A DNA stretch of 64,000 nt from UBA1563 sp041671545 (GCA_041671545.1 JBAZBI010000002.1:1-64000); one strand, 5' to 3'. Positions 32,877 through 43,083 are shown, numbered from the stretch's first letter. Notes: generated from the sequence alone by a model not told the origin. Numbers and translations are program-made.

Positions 32877-33650
32877 TTACAAATTTTCTATTTGAATGTT
32901 TCCTTGGCTTGTTTCGAGGCGAATTTCTCCATTACCCAACCCCAGTTTCCCGGAAAGAAATCCAGACGATTGTTCATCAACGGTAATGGTGAGTCCTTTT
33001 TGCGAAACAACACCGTTTAAACTTTTCGCGTAAACCGATGCGGATACATCGGTTGGAATTTTCAATAGAATATTTCCACTGCTTATTTTCACACGGCAAA
33101 ATCCACTATCCGGGAATGCAAGTTCAAGCGATTTATTCCCAGCCATACCCGAAATTTGACAAGAGCCGTTATGACGTTTGAGATCAACCACGGGAGCGTT
33201 TTCAATTATCAACACAGAATCCAAATCAGAAACGTTTACATCTCCAACAGCTTCTTCAATTTTGCATATAAACCCGGAGGGAACAGTTAATGTTACTCCG
33301 CAATTGAGATTACTTTCTTGTACGGTGCTGTAAACATCAACAAAAAGTGTATCACCTACAGCTAGTGTTGATAGTTTGAGAAAAGAAAATTTTTCATCTC
33401 CCTTTACTTGTGTTTCGGCTTGAACCGATTTGAACAAATACCACGTCAGTGTATCGGTTGAAGCGGCGCCTTGAATATTAACCAAACCGTTGGTGTTGCG
33501 AACCACAAGAACTTTTTCATTGGTCAATTTCATTCCCCCATTGGACGTATTGGTATAAGTTGTAAGATCGGGCGATTGCGATGAATTATCTTTGCACCCG
33601 ATCAAAAGAATTACAAAGAACAACAACATTCGAGATAAAATTTGTACCAT
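32877..33650 (-). CDS. DUF4097-type lipoprotein
   Basis: This 257-residue protein has a lipoprotein signal with lipobox LIGC at residues 16-19. The remainder is a repetitive beta structure typical of DUF4097/head-GIN proteins: VNIQGAASTD, VTLTVPSGFICKIEEAVGDVNV, GNILLKIPTDVSASVYAKSLNG and GNGEIRLETSQGNIQIENL. The family forms parallel beta helices of unknown function on the periplasmic face of the membrane. It lies downstream of tpiA on the same strand with a 26-base gap. Confidence 0.82.
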   Translation of the reverse strand: MVQILSRMLLFFVILLIGCKDNSSQSPDLTTYTNTSNGGMKLTNEKVLVVRNTNGLVNIQGAASTDTLTWYLFKSVQAETQVKGDEKFSFLKLSTLAVGDTLFVDVYSTVQESNLNCGVTLTVPSGFICKIEEAVGDVNVSDLDSVLIIENAPVVDLKRHNGSCQISGMAGNKSLELAFPDSGFCRVKISSGNILLKIPTDVSASVYAKSLNGVVSQKGLTITVDEQSSGFLSGKLGLGNGEIRLETSQGNIQIENL

Positions 33651-33676
33651 ACCATGTGCCCTTTATTTTGAAATAG

Positions 33677-34432
33677 TTAACATGCTTTAATAATTCCGAG
33701 GAACGAATCAGCCTTCAAACAAGCTCCGCCAACGAGTGCACCGTCGATGTTTGGCTGCGAAAGAAGTTCAACAGCGTTATCCGGTTTTACGCTGCCACCA
33801 TATTGAATGATAATCTGTTCTGCAACTTCACTTGAATATAATGCGGTTAATTCTTTTCTGATGAAAGCATGGACTTCTTCAGCTTGTTCTTTTGATGCAA
33901 CTTTTCCGGTTCCGATCGCCCAAACTGGTTCGTATGCGACGATGATTTTTTTCATATTCTCAGCGTCAACATTTTTCAATCCTTCAACAACCTGGCGTTT
34001 GACCACATCAAACGTAATTCCTTTTTCGCGTTCCTCTAAAGTCTCTCCGATGCAGAAGATTGGAAGTAATCCGCTTGCCAATGCTTTGTGGATTTTTTTG
34101 TTGATGGTTGTATCGGTTTCGCCAAAGATCGTTCTTCGTTCCGAATGTCCAAGAATAACATATTCGCATCCAACGCTTTTTAACATTACGGCGGAGATTT
34201 CTCCCGTATACGCTCCGCTTTCTTCAAAATACATATTCTGGGCGCCGAGTTTTACCGGTGAGTTTTTAACCAATGTTGAAGCGGTTTCCAACGAGGTATA
34301 TGGCGGACAAATGATAACTTCGACGTTGCTTGATAATGTTCCTAATCCGTTTTTAATTCCGGAAATCAATGAAATTGATTCTTGTAAATTTAAATTCATT
34401 TTCCAATTTCCGGCTATTACTTTTTTACGCAT
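33677..34432 (-). CDS. tpiA: Triosephosphate isomerase
   Basis: This 251-residue enzyme interconverts dihydroxyacetone phosphate and glyceraldehyde 3-phosphate. The complete catalytic set is visible: Lys11 in NWKMN, His96 in LGHSERR and Glu168 in AYEPVWAIGTGK, with the phosphate-binding YGGSVKPDN and GALVGGACL. The length is normal. DUF4097 follows it; the restriction-modification gene diverges from it. Confidence 0.97.
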   Translation of the reverse strand: MRKKVIAGNWKMNLNLQESISLISGIKNGLGTLSSNVEVIICPPYTSLETASTLVKNSPVKLGAQNMYFEESGAYTGEISAVMLKSVGCEYVILGHSERRTIFGETDTTINKKIHKALASGLLPIFCIGETLEEREKGITFDVVKRQVVEGLKNVDAENMKKIIVAYEPVWAIGTGKVASKEQAEEVHAFIRKELTALYSSEVAEQIIIQYGGSVKPDNAVELLSQPNIDGALVGGACLKADSFLGIIKAC

Positions 34433-34593
34433 TTTATTTCTCCATGAGTTTTGTGTTAAATATTTCTACTACAAACTTAACAAAGATGAGGAACTCCATC
34501 AAAATTCCACTATGATTTCCTCCTTTATATTTTCCTAAAATATATTAACTGCCAATTTCTTATATTTCTTCATCGATAAAACAATTTCTAAAG

Positions 34594-37116
34594 ATGGAAG
34601 AAACAGAAACCATAGATAATTTAGTTGACAAAGCAGAAGTAATTAGGGGTTCTCGTTCAAATCAGAACAATTCTGTTCAAAAGAAACAATATTCGCAATT
34701 CTTTACACCTTCCGAGATTGCATCTTTTATGGCTTCTTTATTTACTTTTCCCAATGATAAAGAAAACATAAAAATTTTAGACCCCGGCGCCGGAACCGGA
34801 ATTTTAAGCACCGCTTTAATGGGCAGGCTTCTAAACTCGAATCTGAAATTAAAAAATATTGAAGTTACTGCAATTGAAATTGACGCCAATCTCAATAAAG
34901 ATATTGAAAATTCCCTTGAAATATGTAATGAGAAATGCCGAGAAGCGGGAATAAAATTTTCTTATAAAATATTAAATGAAGATTTTATAAAATATGGATG
35001 TTCAGAAATATTAAACACCCCAAGAGACGATCTATTCTTTGAGGCGAAAAAAGAGAGAGAACTTTTTGATTTAATTATTTTAAATCCTCCGTATAAAAAA
35101 ATTGAGAGCGCATCGGATACCAGGGATATGCTTAATAAAGCCGGTCTTGAGACGACCAACCTTTATACCGCTTTCCTTTATATAGCTTCATATTTCCTTG
35201 AAGAAGACGGACAAATAGCCGCAATAACTCCAAGAAGTTTTTGCAATGGAACATATTTCAAGAAATTTAGAGAGGTTTTTTTTAGTAAGTTCTCTTTTCA
35301 TCGAATACATCTTTATAATCATCGGAATAGAGCGTTCAAAAGGGATGATGTCCTTCAGGAAAATATTATATTTTTAGTATCGTCACTAAAACCGTTAAAC
35401 AATAAAGTTCATATTACGACAAGTGATTCTCCGGAGGATGAAACATTTAAGACCTTGGAGATCAGTCATGATTTTATCATTCAACCCGATGATAAAGATA
35501 AAATAATCCATATTATTACTGATGAATATTCACTTAAAATAATAGACCGTATTTCTTCGCTTAAACAAAAGCTAAATGATATTGGAGTAAATGTTTCAAC
35601 AGGAAAAATAGTAGATTTTAGAATAAAGACTCATCTAGCTGAAAACGATAATTACGATAGTGCCCCGCTTTATTACCCCTTTCATTTCTCCAACGGAAAA
35701 ATCGTTTGGCCGACAAACTCCGCGAAAAAGAAAGAAGCAGTTTATATCAATTCACGAACGGAGGGCGATTTAATATCCTCAGGTTATTATGTTTTTTGTA
35801 AAAGATTCAGTTCAAAAGAAGAAAAGAAAAGAATAACGGCTGCATTTTATGACTACACAAAATATAATTTCAAATCAATCGGAATAGAGAATCATTTAAA
35901 TTATTTTCATATAAAGAATAACTCTCTTCCTAAAAATTTAGCTCTTGGTTTAACAATATATTTGAATTCGACTTTGGTGGATCAATATTTTAGGTTGTTC
36001 AATGGTCACACACAAGTAAATGCAGAAGATTTAAGATTTCTGTATTACCCCAATCAAGAACAATTGAATTCCATCGGGAAATATTTTATAGATGAGCTTC
36101 CAAACCAGGAAGAAATTGATATGATAATAGAAAAGGAATTGTTCAACATGGCAAAAAATCCAAATCCAACTTTAATCAACACAAAAATCAATGAAGCTCT
36201 TTCAATACTAAAACAGATTGGACTTCCAAGGAATCAACAGAATGAAAGATCTGCATTAACTCTTCTTGCAATGGTAAATCTGAAACCAAGCCAAAAATGG
36301 AGAGAGGGCAAAGCACCGTTAATTGGAATCACTTCCATAATGAACTTTATGGAAGTTCAGTATGGGAAGAAATATGCGCCGAATACACGTGAAAGCATTA
36401 GACGGCAAACAGTCCATCAATTTGTTCAGGCAGGTTTAATAGTTCCAAATCCCGACATATATAGACCTACGAATAGTCCAAATTTTGTATATCAAATTGA
36501 ACAAAACACATTGAATTTAGTTCAAGGATTCAAATCAAACTCATGGGATGAATTGTTGAAAAAATTTCTTTCCAACGGCAAAACACTTTCTGCAAGATAT
36601 GCTCAAGAAAGAGAAATGGAAAAAATACCTCTGAGGGTTGCGGATAAAGTCGAGATAAATATTTCAAAGGGAGGGCAAAATGTTTTGGTCGAAAAGATTG
36701 TTAATGTTTTTTGCCCCCTCCATACACCTGGCAGTAAATTAATTTATATAGGCGATGCCAAAATAAAATGGGCTTACTTTAATGGCCTTGAATTGAAAAA
36801 ACTTGGTGTGGTAATAAAAGATGAACACGGCAAGATGCCTGATGTTATTGTTTATTTCACAAAGAAAAAATGGCTGATATTAATTGAAGCCGTTACGAGT
36901 CATGGACCAATTAATCCAAAAAGAAAAATTGAACTCGAAGAGTTATTTTCTAAAAGCAAAGCCGGTTTGGTGTTTATAACAGCTTTCTTGACAAAAAAAA
37001 CATTATTAAAATACATGCAAGAGATTGCTTGGGAAACAGATATTTGGGTTGCCGATGATCCAACGCATCTTATCCATCTCAATGGTGAAAGATTTTTGGG
37101 ACCATATAATAGATAA
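34594..37116 (+). CDS. Restriction-modification fusion: adenine methyltransferase plus BsuBI/PstI endonuclease
   Basis: The 840-residue protein joins two enzymes. Residues ~30-530 are an N6-adenine methyltransferase of Eco57I type: SAM motif DPGAGTG (63-69) and catalytic NPPY (164-167), with the rest acting as a target-recognition region. Residues ~535-840 match R.BsuBI/R.PstI: LPRNQQNERSALTLLAMVNL, KYAPNTRESIRRQTVHQF, and the catalytic PD (749-750) with IEAVTSHGP (Glu765). In the type enzymes these activities are separate proteins. The family recognises CTGCAG, but specificity here is set by the fused methyltransferase and cannot be predicted. It lies between tpiA and an MFS gene as a lone defence gene. 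Confidence 0.9.
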   Translation: MEETETIDNLVDKAEVIRGSRSNQNNSVQKKQYSQFFTPSEIASFMASLFTFPNDKENIKILDPGAGTGILSTALMGRLLNSNLKLKNIEVTAIEIDANLNKDIENSLEICNEKCREAGIKFSYKILNEDFIKYGCSEILNTPRDDLFFEAKKERELFDLIILNPPYKKIESASDTRDMLNKAGLETTNLYTAFLYIASYFLEEDGQIAAITPRSFCNGTYFKKFREVFFSKFSFHRIHLYNHRNRAFKRDDVLQENIIFLVSSLKPLNNKVHITTSDSPEDETFKTLEISHDFIIQPDDKDKIIHIITDEYSLKIIDRISSLKQKLNDIGVNVSTGKIVDFRIKTHLAENDNYDSAPLYYPFHFSNGKIVWPTNSAKKKEAVYINSRTEGDLISSGYYVFCKRFSSKEEKKRITAAFYDYTKYNFKSIGIENHLNYFHIKNNSLPKNLALGLTIYLNSTLVDQYFRLFNGHTQVNAEDLRFLYYPNQEQLNSIGKYFIDELPNQEEIDMIIEKELFNMAKNPNPTLINTKINEALSILKQIGLPRNQQNERSALTLLAMVNLKPSQKWREGKAPLIGITSIMNFMEVQYGKKYAPNTRESIRRQTVHQFVQAGLIVPNPDIYRPTNSPNFVYQIEQNTLNLVQGFKSNSWDELLKKFLSNGKTLSARYAQEREMEKIPLRVADKVEINISKGGQNVLVEKIVNVFCPLHTPGSKLIYIGDAKIKWAYFNGLELKKLGVVIKDEHGKMPDVIVYFTKKKWLILIEAVTSHGPINPKRKIELEELFSKSKAGLVFITAFLTKKTLLKYMQEIAWETDIWVADDPTHLIHLNGERFLGPYNR

Positions 37117-37150
37117 TTTGAATCTGATTTTATGATGAAATAAATTTATC

Positions 37151-38317
37151 ATGTCAATAAAAAATCTCCCCAAACAAGTCATCATCTTAAGCCTCGTTAG
37201 TTTATTCACGGACATAGCAAGCGAAATGCTTTATCCGGTTACGCCGATTTTTATGTCAACCGTTTTAGGCGCTTCAATGGCGGTGATCGGCTTACTCGAA
37301 GGAGTTGCGGAAGTTGTCAGCGGATTCTTTAAAGGATATTTCGGGGTGCTTTCCGACAAAGTAAAAAAGAGAGCAATTTTTATTTCACTCGGTTACGGAC
37401 TTTCAACACTCTCAAAACCATTGCCGGGGATTTTTCCTTCACTTGCTGCAATTATCACCGCCAGAATTTCAGACCGGCTCGGGAAGGGTTTACGCACCGC
37501 ACCGCGCGACGCGCTTCTTGCGAGTTATGCAAATGGAAACAGTGGCGCCGTCTTTGGTTTTCATCGTGGAATGGATACACTTGGCGCGGCGATTGGTCCC
37601 GCGTTAGCTCTGCTTCTTTTAGCTTTCTTTCCCAAAAATTACACGTTGATCTTTCTCATTGCGTTTGTCCCATCGATGATTGCTGTTTCGTTTACTTTTT
37701 TTGTAAAAGATAATTTCATTTCAAAAGAAGGAAAAAAGAAAATCGGATTCCGTTCATTTCTCAAGACAGCTCCAAAAGAATATAAACTTGTTTTGGGCCT
37801 GATCGTCCTGTTTTCTTTTGCAAACAGCAGTGATGTTTTTCTGATCCTAAAATCAAAAGCTATTTCAGGTTCAGAAACGTTGGCAATTTTAAGTTACATT
37901 TTTTACAACCTTGTGTATGCTGCAAGTTCTTATCCGCTTGGACGACTTTCCGATAAGGTAGGGAAGAAAAATATTTTCACGTTCGGACTTTTCATTTTTT
38001 CCGTTGTTTATTTCGGATTTGCCGTCGCGCATCATTTTGTGTTTGCAATTATTCTCTTTGCGATGTACGGAGTATACGCTGCAGCAACAGAAGGAATAAC
38101 GAAAGCGTGGGTTTCCGATCTGGTTCCAGATGAACAACGCGGAACCGCAATCGGATTGCTTACAATGCTTTCAAGTTTTGCAATTATGTTTGGTTCTTTC
38201 ATTGCGGGAATTTTGTGGGATGCAGTCAGTCCAAGCGCTCCTTTTTATTTTTCCGGTTCGGTTGCATTACTTTTGGCAGTTCTAACTTTAATTGGAAAGA
38301 AATCGTTAAAAAGATGA
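37151..38317 (+). CDS. MFS transporter
   Basis: This 388-residue transporter has about 12 membrane helices. The opening SLVSLFTDIASEMLYPVTPIF and the segments FGVLSDKVKKRA, RISDRLGKGLRTAPRDAL and PLGRLSDKVGKK identify the major facilitator superfamily, in a group often annotated as drug or sugar exporters. The substrate is unknown. It begins 34 bases after the restriction-modification gene; this is probably coincidence of position. Confidence 0.85.
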   Translation: MSIKNLPKQVIILSLVSLFTDIASEMLYPVTPIFMSTVLGASMAVIGLLEGVAEVVSGFFKGYFGVLSDKVKKRAIFISLGYGLSTLSKPLPGIFPSLAAIITARISDRLGKGLRTAPRDALLASYANGNSGAVFGFHRGMDTLGAAIGPALALLLLAFFPKNYTLIFLIAFVPSMIAVSFTFFVKDNFISKEGKKKIGFRSFLKTAPKEYKLVLGLIVLFSFANSSDVFLILKSKAISGSETLAILSYIFYNLVYAASSYPLGRLSDKVGKKNIFTFGLFIFSVVYFGFAVAHHFVFAIILFAMYGVYAAATEGITKAWVSDLVPDEQRGTAIGLLTMLSSFAIMFGSFIAGILWDAVSPSAPFYFSGSVALLLAVLTLIGKKSLKR

Positions 38318-38559
38318 AAGAATATTCCAAATTGAGTTTTTTCTTTCTGCGCCGGAAGGTTCATTCACTATATTAGCTACATGAAAATGCGACTTAAAAA
38401 CATCTCCCTTTCTTCTTCCTTCATTTGGCGCCCCCGCGCCTAAAATATTCTCTTCCATTTTTTCATTTTATTTTATACTGATTTTCCATTCGCTTGATGA
38501 ATGTGCTTTAATTTTTTCTAATGAACAAATCTTTTTAATAACTTAAAGGAAACCTTATA

Positions 38560-39927
38560 ATGAAACAGATCAAAAAATTTCTTCTTCCAGAAGATCAGAT
38601 ACCGGAAAGCTGGTACAATATTCAGGCAGATATGCCGAACCCAACTTTACCACCGCTTCATCCGGGAACCAAACAGCCAATTGGTCCGGCGGATTTAGCG
38701 CCGCTCTTTCCAATGGAATTAATTAAGCAGGAAGTTTCTCAAGAACGATGGATTGAAATTCCCGAAGCTGTTCGCGAAGCATATAAAATCTGGCGCCCGA
38801 CGCCGTTGTATCGCGCTTATAATTTTGAAAAACTGCTCGATACTCCGGCAAAAATTTATTATAAATATGAAGGTGTGAGTCCGGCTGGATCGCACAAACC
38901 CAACACCGCTATTCCCCAAGCATATTACAATAAAATGGAAGGCGTAAAAAAAATTACCACGGAAACCGGCGCCGGTCAATGGGGAAGCGCGCTTAGTTTT
39001 GCATGCCAAATGTTCGGAATTGAATTAGAGGTTTACATGGTGAGGATCAGCTACGAACAAAAACCATATCGCAAATTGATGATGAATACCTGGGGCGCAA
39101 AAGTTTTTGCTTCGCCGACAAACTTGACCGAATCGGGAAGAAAAATTTTAGCTGAAGACCCGAATTCACCGGGAAGTTTAGGCATCGCAATTTCAGAAGC
39201 GGTAGAACGCGCTGCAACAAATGCAGACACAAAATATGCGCTCGGCAGCGTTTTAAACCACGTATTAATGCATCAAACCGTAATCGGACTTGAAGCCATA
39301 AAACAAATGGAAATGTCTGGAGATTTTCCCGACATCGTCATCGCGCCGTTTGGCGGCGGTTCCAACTTCGCGGGAATTGCATTTCCGTTTTTACGTTTAA
39401 ATTTGCAAGAAGGAAAAAAAGTCCGCTGCATTGCAATCGAACCAGCTTCGTGTCCCAAGTTAACTAAAGGAGAATTCCGTTATGATTTCGGCGACTCTGT
39501 CGGTTTAACTCCGCTCCTTCCGATGTACACACTGGGACATACCTTCGTTCCCGATCCGATCCACGCTGGCGGTTTGCGTTATCACGGAGCGGGTGCAATT
39601 GTAAGTCAATTATTAAAAGATAAAGTTATTGAAGCGCAAGCGGTACATCAATTAGCATGTTTTGATGCCGGAGTAAAATTTGCAAATGCAGAAGGAATTA
39701 TTCCCGCACCTGAAGCAACACACGGAATTGCCGCGGTTGTTCGCGAGGCATTAAAAGCAAAAGAAGAAGGAACACCGAAAACAATTCTGTTTAATCTTTG
39801 CGGTCATGGACATTTTGATATGTCGGCTTACGAAGATTATTTTAATGGCAAATTGATCGATCACGAATTATCATACGATGAATTGCACAGCGGATTGAAT
39901 GAGTTGAACGCTCATCCGTTGGTTTAG
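38560..39927 (+). CDS. trpB: Tryptophan synthase beta chain, TrpB2 type
   Basis: This 455-residue PLP enzyme makes tryptophan from indole and serine. The PLP lysine is Lys113 in AGSHKPNTAIPQAYY, with ETGAGQWGSA and the phosphate-binding GGGSNF. The N-terminal extension RPTPLYRAYNFEK and the overall length identify the TrpB2 group, which works without TrpA. No trpA or other trp gene is nearby, consistent with an indole-salvage role. AAAGGA precedes the start. Confidence 0.92.
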   Translation: MKQIKKFLLPEDQIPESWYNIQADMPNPTLPPLHPGTKQPIGPADLAPLFPMELIKQEVSQERWIEIPEAVREAYKIWRPTPLYRAYNFEKLLDTPAKIYYKYEGVSPAGSHKPNTAIPQAYYNKMEGVKKITTETGAGQWGSALSFACQMFGIELEVYMVRISYEQKPYRKLMMNTWGAKVFASPTNLTESGRKILAEDPNSPGSLGIAISEAVERAATNADTKYALGSVLNHVLMHQTVIGLEAIKQMEMSGDFPDIVIAPFGGGSNFAGIAFPFLRLNLQEGKKVRCIAIEPASCPKLTKGEFRYDFGDSVGLTPLLPMYTLGHTFVPDPIHAGGLRYHGAGAIVSQLLKDKVIEAQAVHQLACFDAGVKFANAEGIIPAPEATHGIAAVVREALKAKEEGTPKTILFNLCGHGHFDMSAYEDYFNGKLIDHELSYDELHSGLNELNAHPLV

Positions 39928-39947
39928 TTTTTCATATCTTTAAAATG

Positions 39948-39980
39948 AAAAACCGCAGATGATCGATCTGCGGTTTTTTC
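39948..39980. terminator. Bidirectional terminator between trpB and ogt
   Basis: AAACCGCAGAT and ATCTGCGGTTT form a stem around GATCG, with Ts after it on the plus strand and As before it. It can serve both convergent genes. Confidence 0.85.
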
Positions 39981-40007
39981 TTCTTTCCATTTTCCACGTT
40001 TTACAAA

Positions 40008-40523
40008 CTAAAACAACTCCAAACTGACGCACCCTTCAAGTTCCAATAATTTTTCTTTTACTTTTGGTCCCCCGCCAGAAAAACCACCGAGTGCACCGGA
40101 GGTTTTTATTACACGATGACAAGGAATAACGATAGGAACCGGATTAGCCCCAACTGCATTGCCAACGGCGCGGAAACTCTTTTCATTTTTTATTCTTACT
40201 GCGATATCTTTGTAAGTAACAACTTCACCAAAGGGAATATTCATCAGTTCATTCCACACTTGAAGCTGAAAAGTCGTTCCTTGAATATCAAGTGGAACTT
40301 TAAATGTTTTCAGTTCTGAATCAAAATACTTTTTTAATTGATCCGGTAGGCCAAAAAAGATTTGATCGCTTGCCTGAAGTTTTGTTTTCTTTTGAAAAAG
40401 TTTACTTCCGGATTTTGAATTTAAATCAATATGACAAATTCCTTTTAATGAAGCAAACACAGTAATTGAATACCCGCCAATCTTTAAAGGAGTGTAAAAT
40501 ATTTTCTGTTCAGATTGCTTCAT
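40008..40523 (-). CDS. ogt: Methylated-DNA-protein-cysteine methyltransferase
   Basis: This 171-residue repair protein transfers a methyl group from O6-methylguanine to its own active-site Cys135, in VPIVIPCHRVI. FQLQVWNELMNIPFGEVVTY and RAVGNAVGANP form the DNA-binding and helix-turn-helix region. The length is that of stand-alone Ogt without an Ada domain. It is the last gene of a run of four on the minus strand. Confidence 0.95.
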   Translation of the reverse strand: MKQSEQKIFYTPLKIGGYSITVFASLKGICHIDLNSKSGSKLFQKKTKLQASDQIFFGLPDQLKKYFDSELKTFKVPLDIQGTTFQLQVWNELMNIPFGEVVTYKDIAVRIKNEKSFRAVGNAVGANPVPIVIPCHRVIKTSGALGGFSGGGPKVKEKLLELEGCVSLELF

Positions 40524-40579
40524 TGTCTTCCTGTTGTTTCATTGAAAAATTATTTATTCCAGAACAACGCTCTATAATT

Positions 40580-41122
40580 TTAAGCCGGAATAACTTCAAT
40601 CACCGGGTTTACTTCTTTTCTTAAAAGATTTTCAATTGCGCGCAGAGTTCCTGAAATAGCGCTCGGGCAGCTACCGCAAGCGCCCTGGTAGCGGACTTTC
40701 AGCGTTATTCCGTTTAATCCTAAAACTTCCAATCCGCCGCCATCGTTTGCCAACGCCGGACGAACTTTCTGATTCAACACTTCATTTATTTTTTTCAATA
40801 ATTCATTTGAGTTTTGATCCAGCCCTTCTGGTTCTTTTTCGGCGGGAATTAAATTTTTATCAAAATCTTTTAAAAAGGAAACTAACGGGCGCTGAATTTG
40901 TCCCCATTGTGTTTCGCGTGATTTTTCAACTGTAATAAATTTATCCATATAAAAAACCGAGAGAACACCGGGTAACTCAAAAACTCCACTCGCCAGCGGA
41001 TCGTTTGCGGCTTCTTCTTTACTGTGAAAGTGTCTTGTCTCAAATTTTAGTATTCGCTCATTTATTAGAAATTTTAACGCATGCGGATTTGGCGTTAATT
41101 CAACATCAATAACTTGTAACAT
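40580..41122 (-). CDS. Nfu-type iron-sulfur scaffold protein
   Basis: This 180-residue protein has an Nfu N-terminal domain (TPNPHALKFLINERI, FELPGVLSVFYMDKFITVEK) and a C-terminal NifU-like domain. The latter carries the cluster-binding motif CGSCPSA preceded by RPALANDGGGLEVLGL. It delivers assembled [4Fe-4S] clusters to target enzymes. The domain order resembles eukaryotic NFU1 rather than E. coli NfuA. Confidence 0.9.
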   Translation of the reverse strand: MLQVIDVELTPNPHALKFLINERILKFETRHFHSKEEAANDPLASGVFELPGVLSVFYMDKFITVEKSRETQWGQIQRPLVSFLKDFDKNLIPAEKEPEGLDQNSNELLKKINEVLNQKVRPALANDGGGLEVLGLNGITLKVRYQGACGSCPSAISGTLRAIENLLRKEVNPVIEVIPA

Positions 41123-41186
41123 TTATTCTCCATTATAATTACTGCACAAACTTAAAACTCTACTTAATTAAAGACAATGACAAAAA

Positions 41187-43061
41187 CTAATTTACAGGAA
41201 TTGCGAGTATCGGCACACGCACTTTATGCCTAAGTTCATCAACCGTTGAACCGAGGATCATATCATCTATCAATTTATGTCCGTGGCTTCCAAGAATAAT
41301 CATTTCGATTTTATCTTTCTCGACAAGTTTGGCTATAGCGTCTTCCGGCTCACCGCCGCTGATACACAATTCGGTTTTAAAATTCTTTTTATTTAGGAAG
41401 TCGGAAAATTTTTCCAAATAGATTCTCATCCGCAGTGCATCCTGATCATCAACAGCTTCACCAAGAAATCTTCCCGTGGGTGATTCAACGCAGTGCATAA
41501 GGTAGATAGTATTCTTTTCCGCTTGTAAAAAGGGAAGAGCCTTCTGTATAATTTGCGAATCAAATCGATACTTGCCTTCCAACGCAATTCCAACACGTTG
41601 GATTAAAGCGCTGCTCTCAAGCGAAGAAAACTGAGCTGTTGTAGCGCTGATAACTTCCTGAATTTTTTCTTTGGTCAATATTGGTTCAAAGGTTATCCAG
41701 AGCAGCATTACAAAAACAAAAAGAAAGAACGGGATTCCTAAAAATTTTATAAGTAATCCAATAGTTCCCGGATTGGAAATATTTTCTAACACTACATCCG
41801 AAACTAATTTTAGATTTAAGGCAACAATAAGAATGGCAGCAGACCAAGCAAGGATTTTTACCTTTGTGCCTGAAGCAAACTCACCCATTTTTTCTTTGCT
41901 CGATGTAAAATGAAGAAGCGGTATCAATGCAAACGGAAGTTGAATCGATAATATTACTTGCGACAAAATAAGCAGCATATCAACAGAACGATCACCGGCA
42001 AGATTGATAACAATAAGCGCCGGAATGATGGCAATTAAACGGGTGATTAATCTTCGCACCCAGGGACGAACTTTTAAACCGACAAATCCTTCCATTATAA
42101 TTTGCCCGGCAAAAGTTCCGGTGATGGTAGAAGATTGACCGGCAGCAAGCAGTGCGAGTCCAAATGCAAACGGAGCGAATGAACTTCCAAGCAGCTTTCC
42201 GAGAAGAGAATGAGCATCCATAATAGATGCAACGTCAGAATGTCCGCTGCTAAAAAAGACAGAGGCGGCTAAAATTAAAATTGCGGCATTCACAAAGAAA
42301 GCGGCGTTTAATGCAACCACCGAATCTATCAAATTAAATTTATTCGCTTCCTTTTTCCCGGCGGAGGTTTTTTCAATATCGCGCGATTGCACTAACGCGG
42401 AGTGAAGATAAATATTGTGGGGCATAACCGTGGCGCCGATGATTCCAAGCGCAATAAACAAAGCGCCGCTTGACATTGCAGTAGGAATAAATCCCGTTGC
42501 AACTTCGGCAAGATTTGGTTTTGCAAGTAGTAATTCGAGAAGGAAACAAATTCCAATCATTGCAACAAGAGAAACGATGACCGCTTCCATTTTTCGGATG
42601 CCGTAATTTATCAGCAGCAGTAAAAGTAACACATCGAGTGTGGTGATAACTACACCCCAAACAAGCGGAATCCCAAATAGCAAATACAAACCGATTGCAG
42701 AGCCGAGCACTTCAGCTAAGTCTGTTGCGGCTATCGCAAGTTCGGTAAATATCCATAAAATAATATTAATTGTTTTGGGATAACTGCTGCGGCATGCTTG
42801 CGCTAAATCTCTTCCATAAACGATTCCAAGCCGGGCTGCGAGCGTTTGAAAAAGAATTGCCATTAAATTGGCAAGAAGAATTACCCAAATTAATTTGTAA
42901 CCAAATTGAGCGCCGCCGGCAATATCGGTCGCCCAGTTCCCGGGATCCATATAACCAACGGAAACTAAAAAAGCTGGACCGGAAAAAGCGAAGAGTCTTT
43001 TTAAATAACTTCCTTTATCCGTCTTTACCGATGAGTGTACTTCAGATAACGATTTATCCAT
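41187..43061 (-). CDS. mntH: Nramp divalent metal transporter fused to a UspA domain
   Basis: This 624-residue membrane protein has an Nramp domain of about 11 helices (residues ~25-440). The metal-binding motif is GYMDPGNWATDI in helix 1, with MPHNIYLHSALVQSR in helix 6. A C-terminal universal stress protein domain (~480-624) keeps the ATP-binding loop G-2x-G-9x-GS in GSHGHKLIDDMILGST. It would import Mn2+ or Fe2+ by proton symport, with the UspA part probably acting as a nucleotide-dependent regulator. Such fusions are known in several phyla. Confidence 0.93.
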   Translation of the reverse strand: MDKSLSEVHSSVKTDKGSYLKRLFAFSGPAFLVSVGYMDPGNWATDIAGGAQFGYKLIWVILLANLMAILFQTLAARLGIVYGRDLAQACRSSYPKTINIILWIFTELAIAATDLAEVLGSAIGLYLLFGIPLVWGVVITTLDVLLLLLLINYGIRKMEAVIVSLVAMIGICFLLELLLAKPNLAEVATGFIPTAMSSGALFIALGIIGATVMPHNIYLHSALVQSRDIEKTSAGKKEANKFNLIDSVVALNAAFFVNAAILILAASVFFSSGHSDVASIMDAHSLLGKLLGSSFAPFAFGLALLAAGQSSTITGTFAGQIIMEGFVGLKVRPWVRRLITRLIAIIPALIVINLAGDRSVDMLLILSQVILSIQLPFALIPLLHFTSSKEKMGEFASGTKVKILAWSAAILIVALNLKLVSDVVLENISNPGTIGLLIKFLGIPFFLFVFVMLLWITFEPILTKEKIQEVISATTAQFSSLESSALIQRVGIALEGKYRFDSQIIQKALPFLQAEKNTIYLMHCVESPTGRFLGEAVDDQDALRMRIYLEKFSDFLNKKNFKTELCISGGEPEDAIAKLVEKDKIEMIILGSHGHKLIDDMILGSTVDELRHKVRVPILAIPVN

Positions 43062-43083
43062 TTACAAACTTACTTTTAACTTT

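Noticed and set aside
33807..34538. 243-codon plus-strand frame antisense to tpiA
   Set aside because: tpiA on the other strand is unmistakable; this frame shows no domain.
38318..38559. Possible small gene between the MFS and trpB genes
   Set aside because: No reading frame with a ribosome-binding site was seen; the stretch is AT-rich and probably holds only the trpB promoter.
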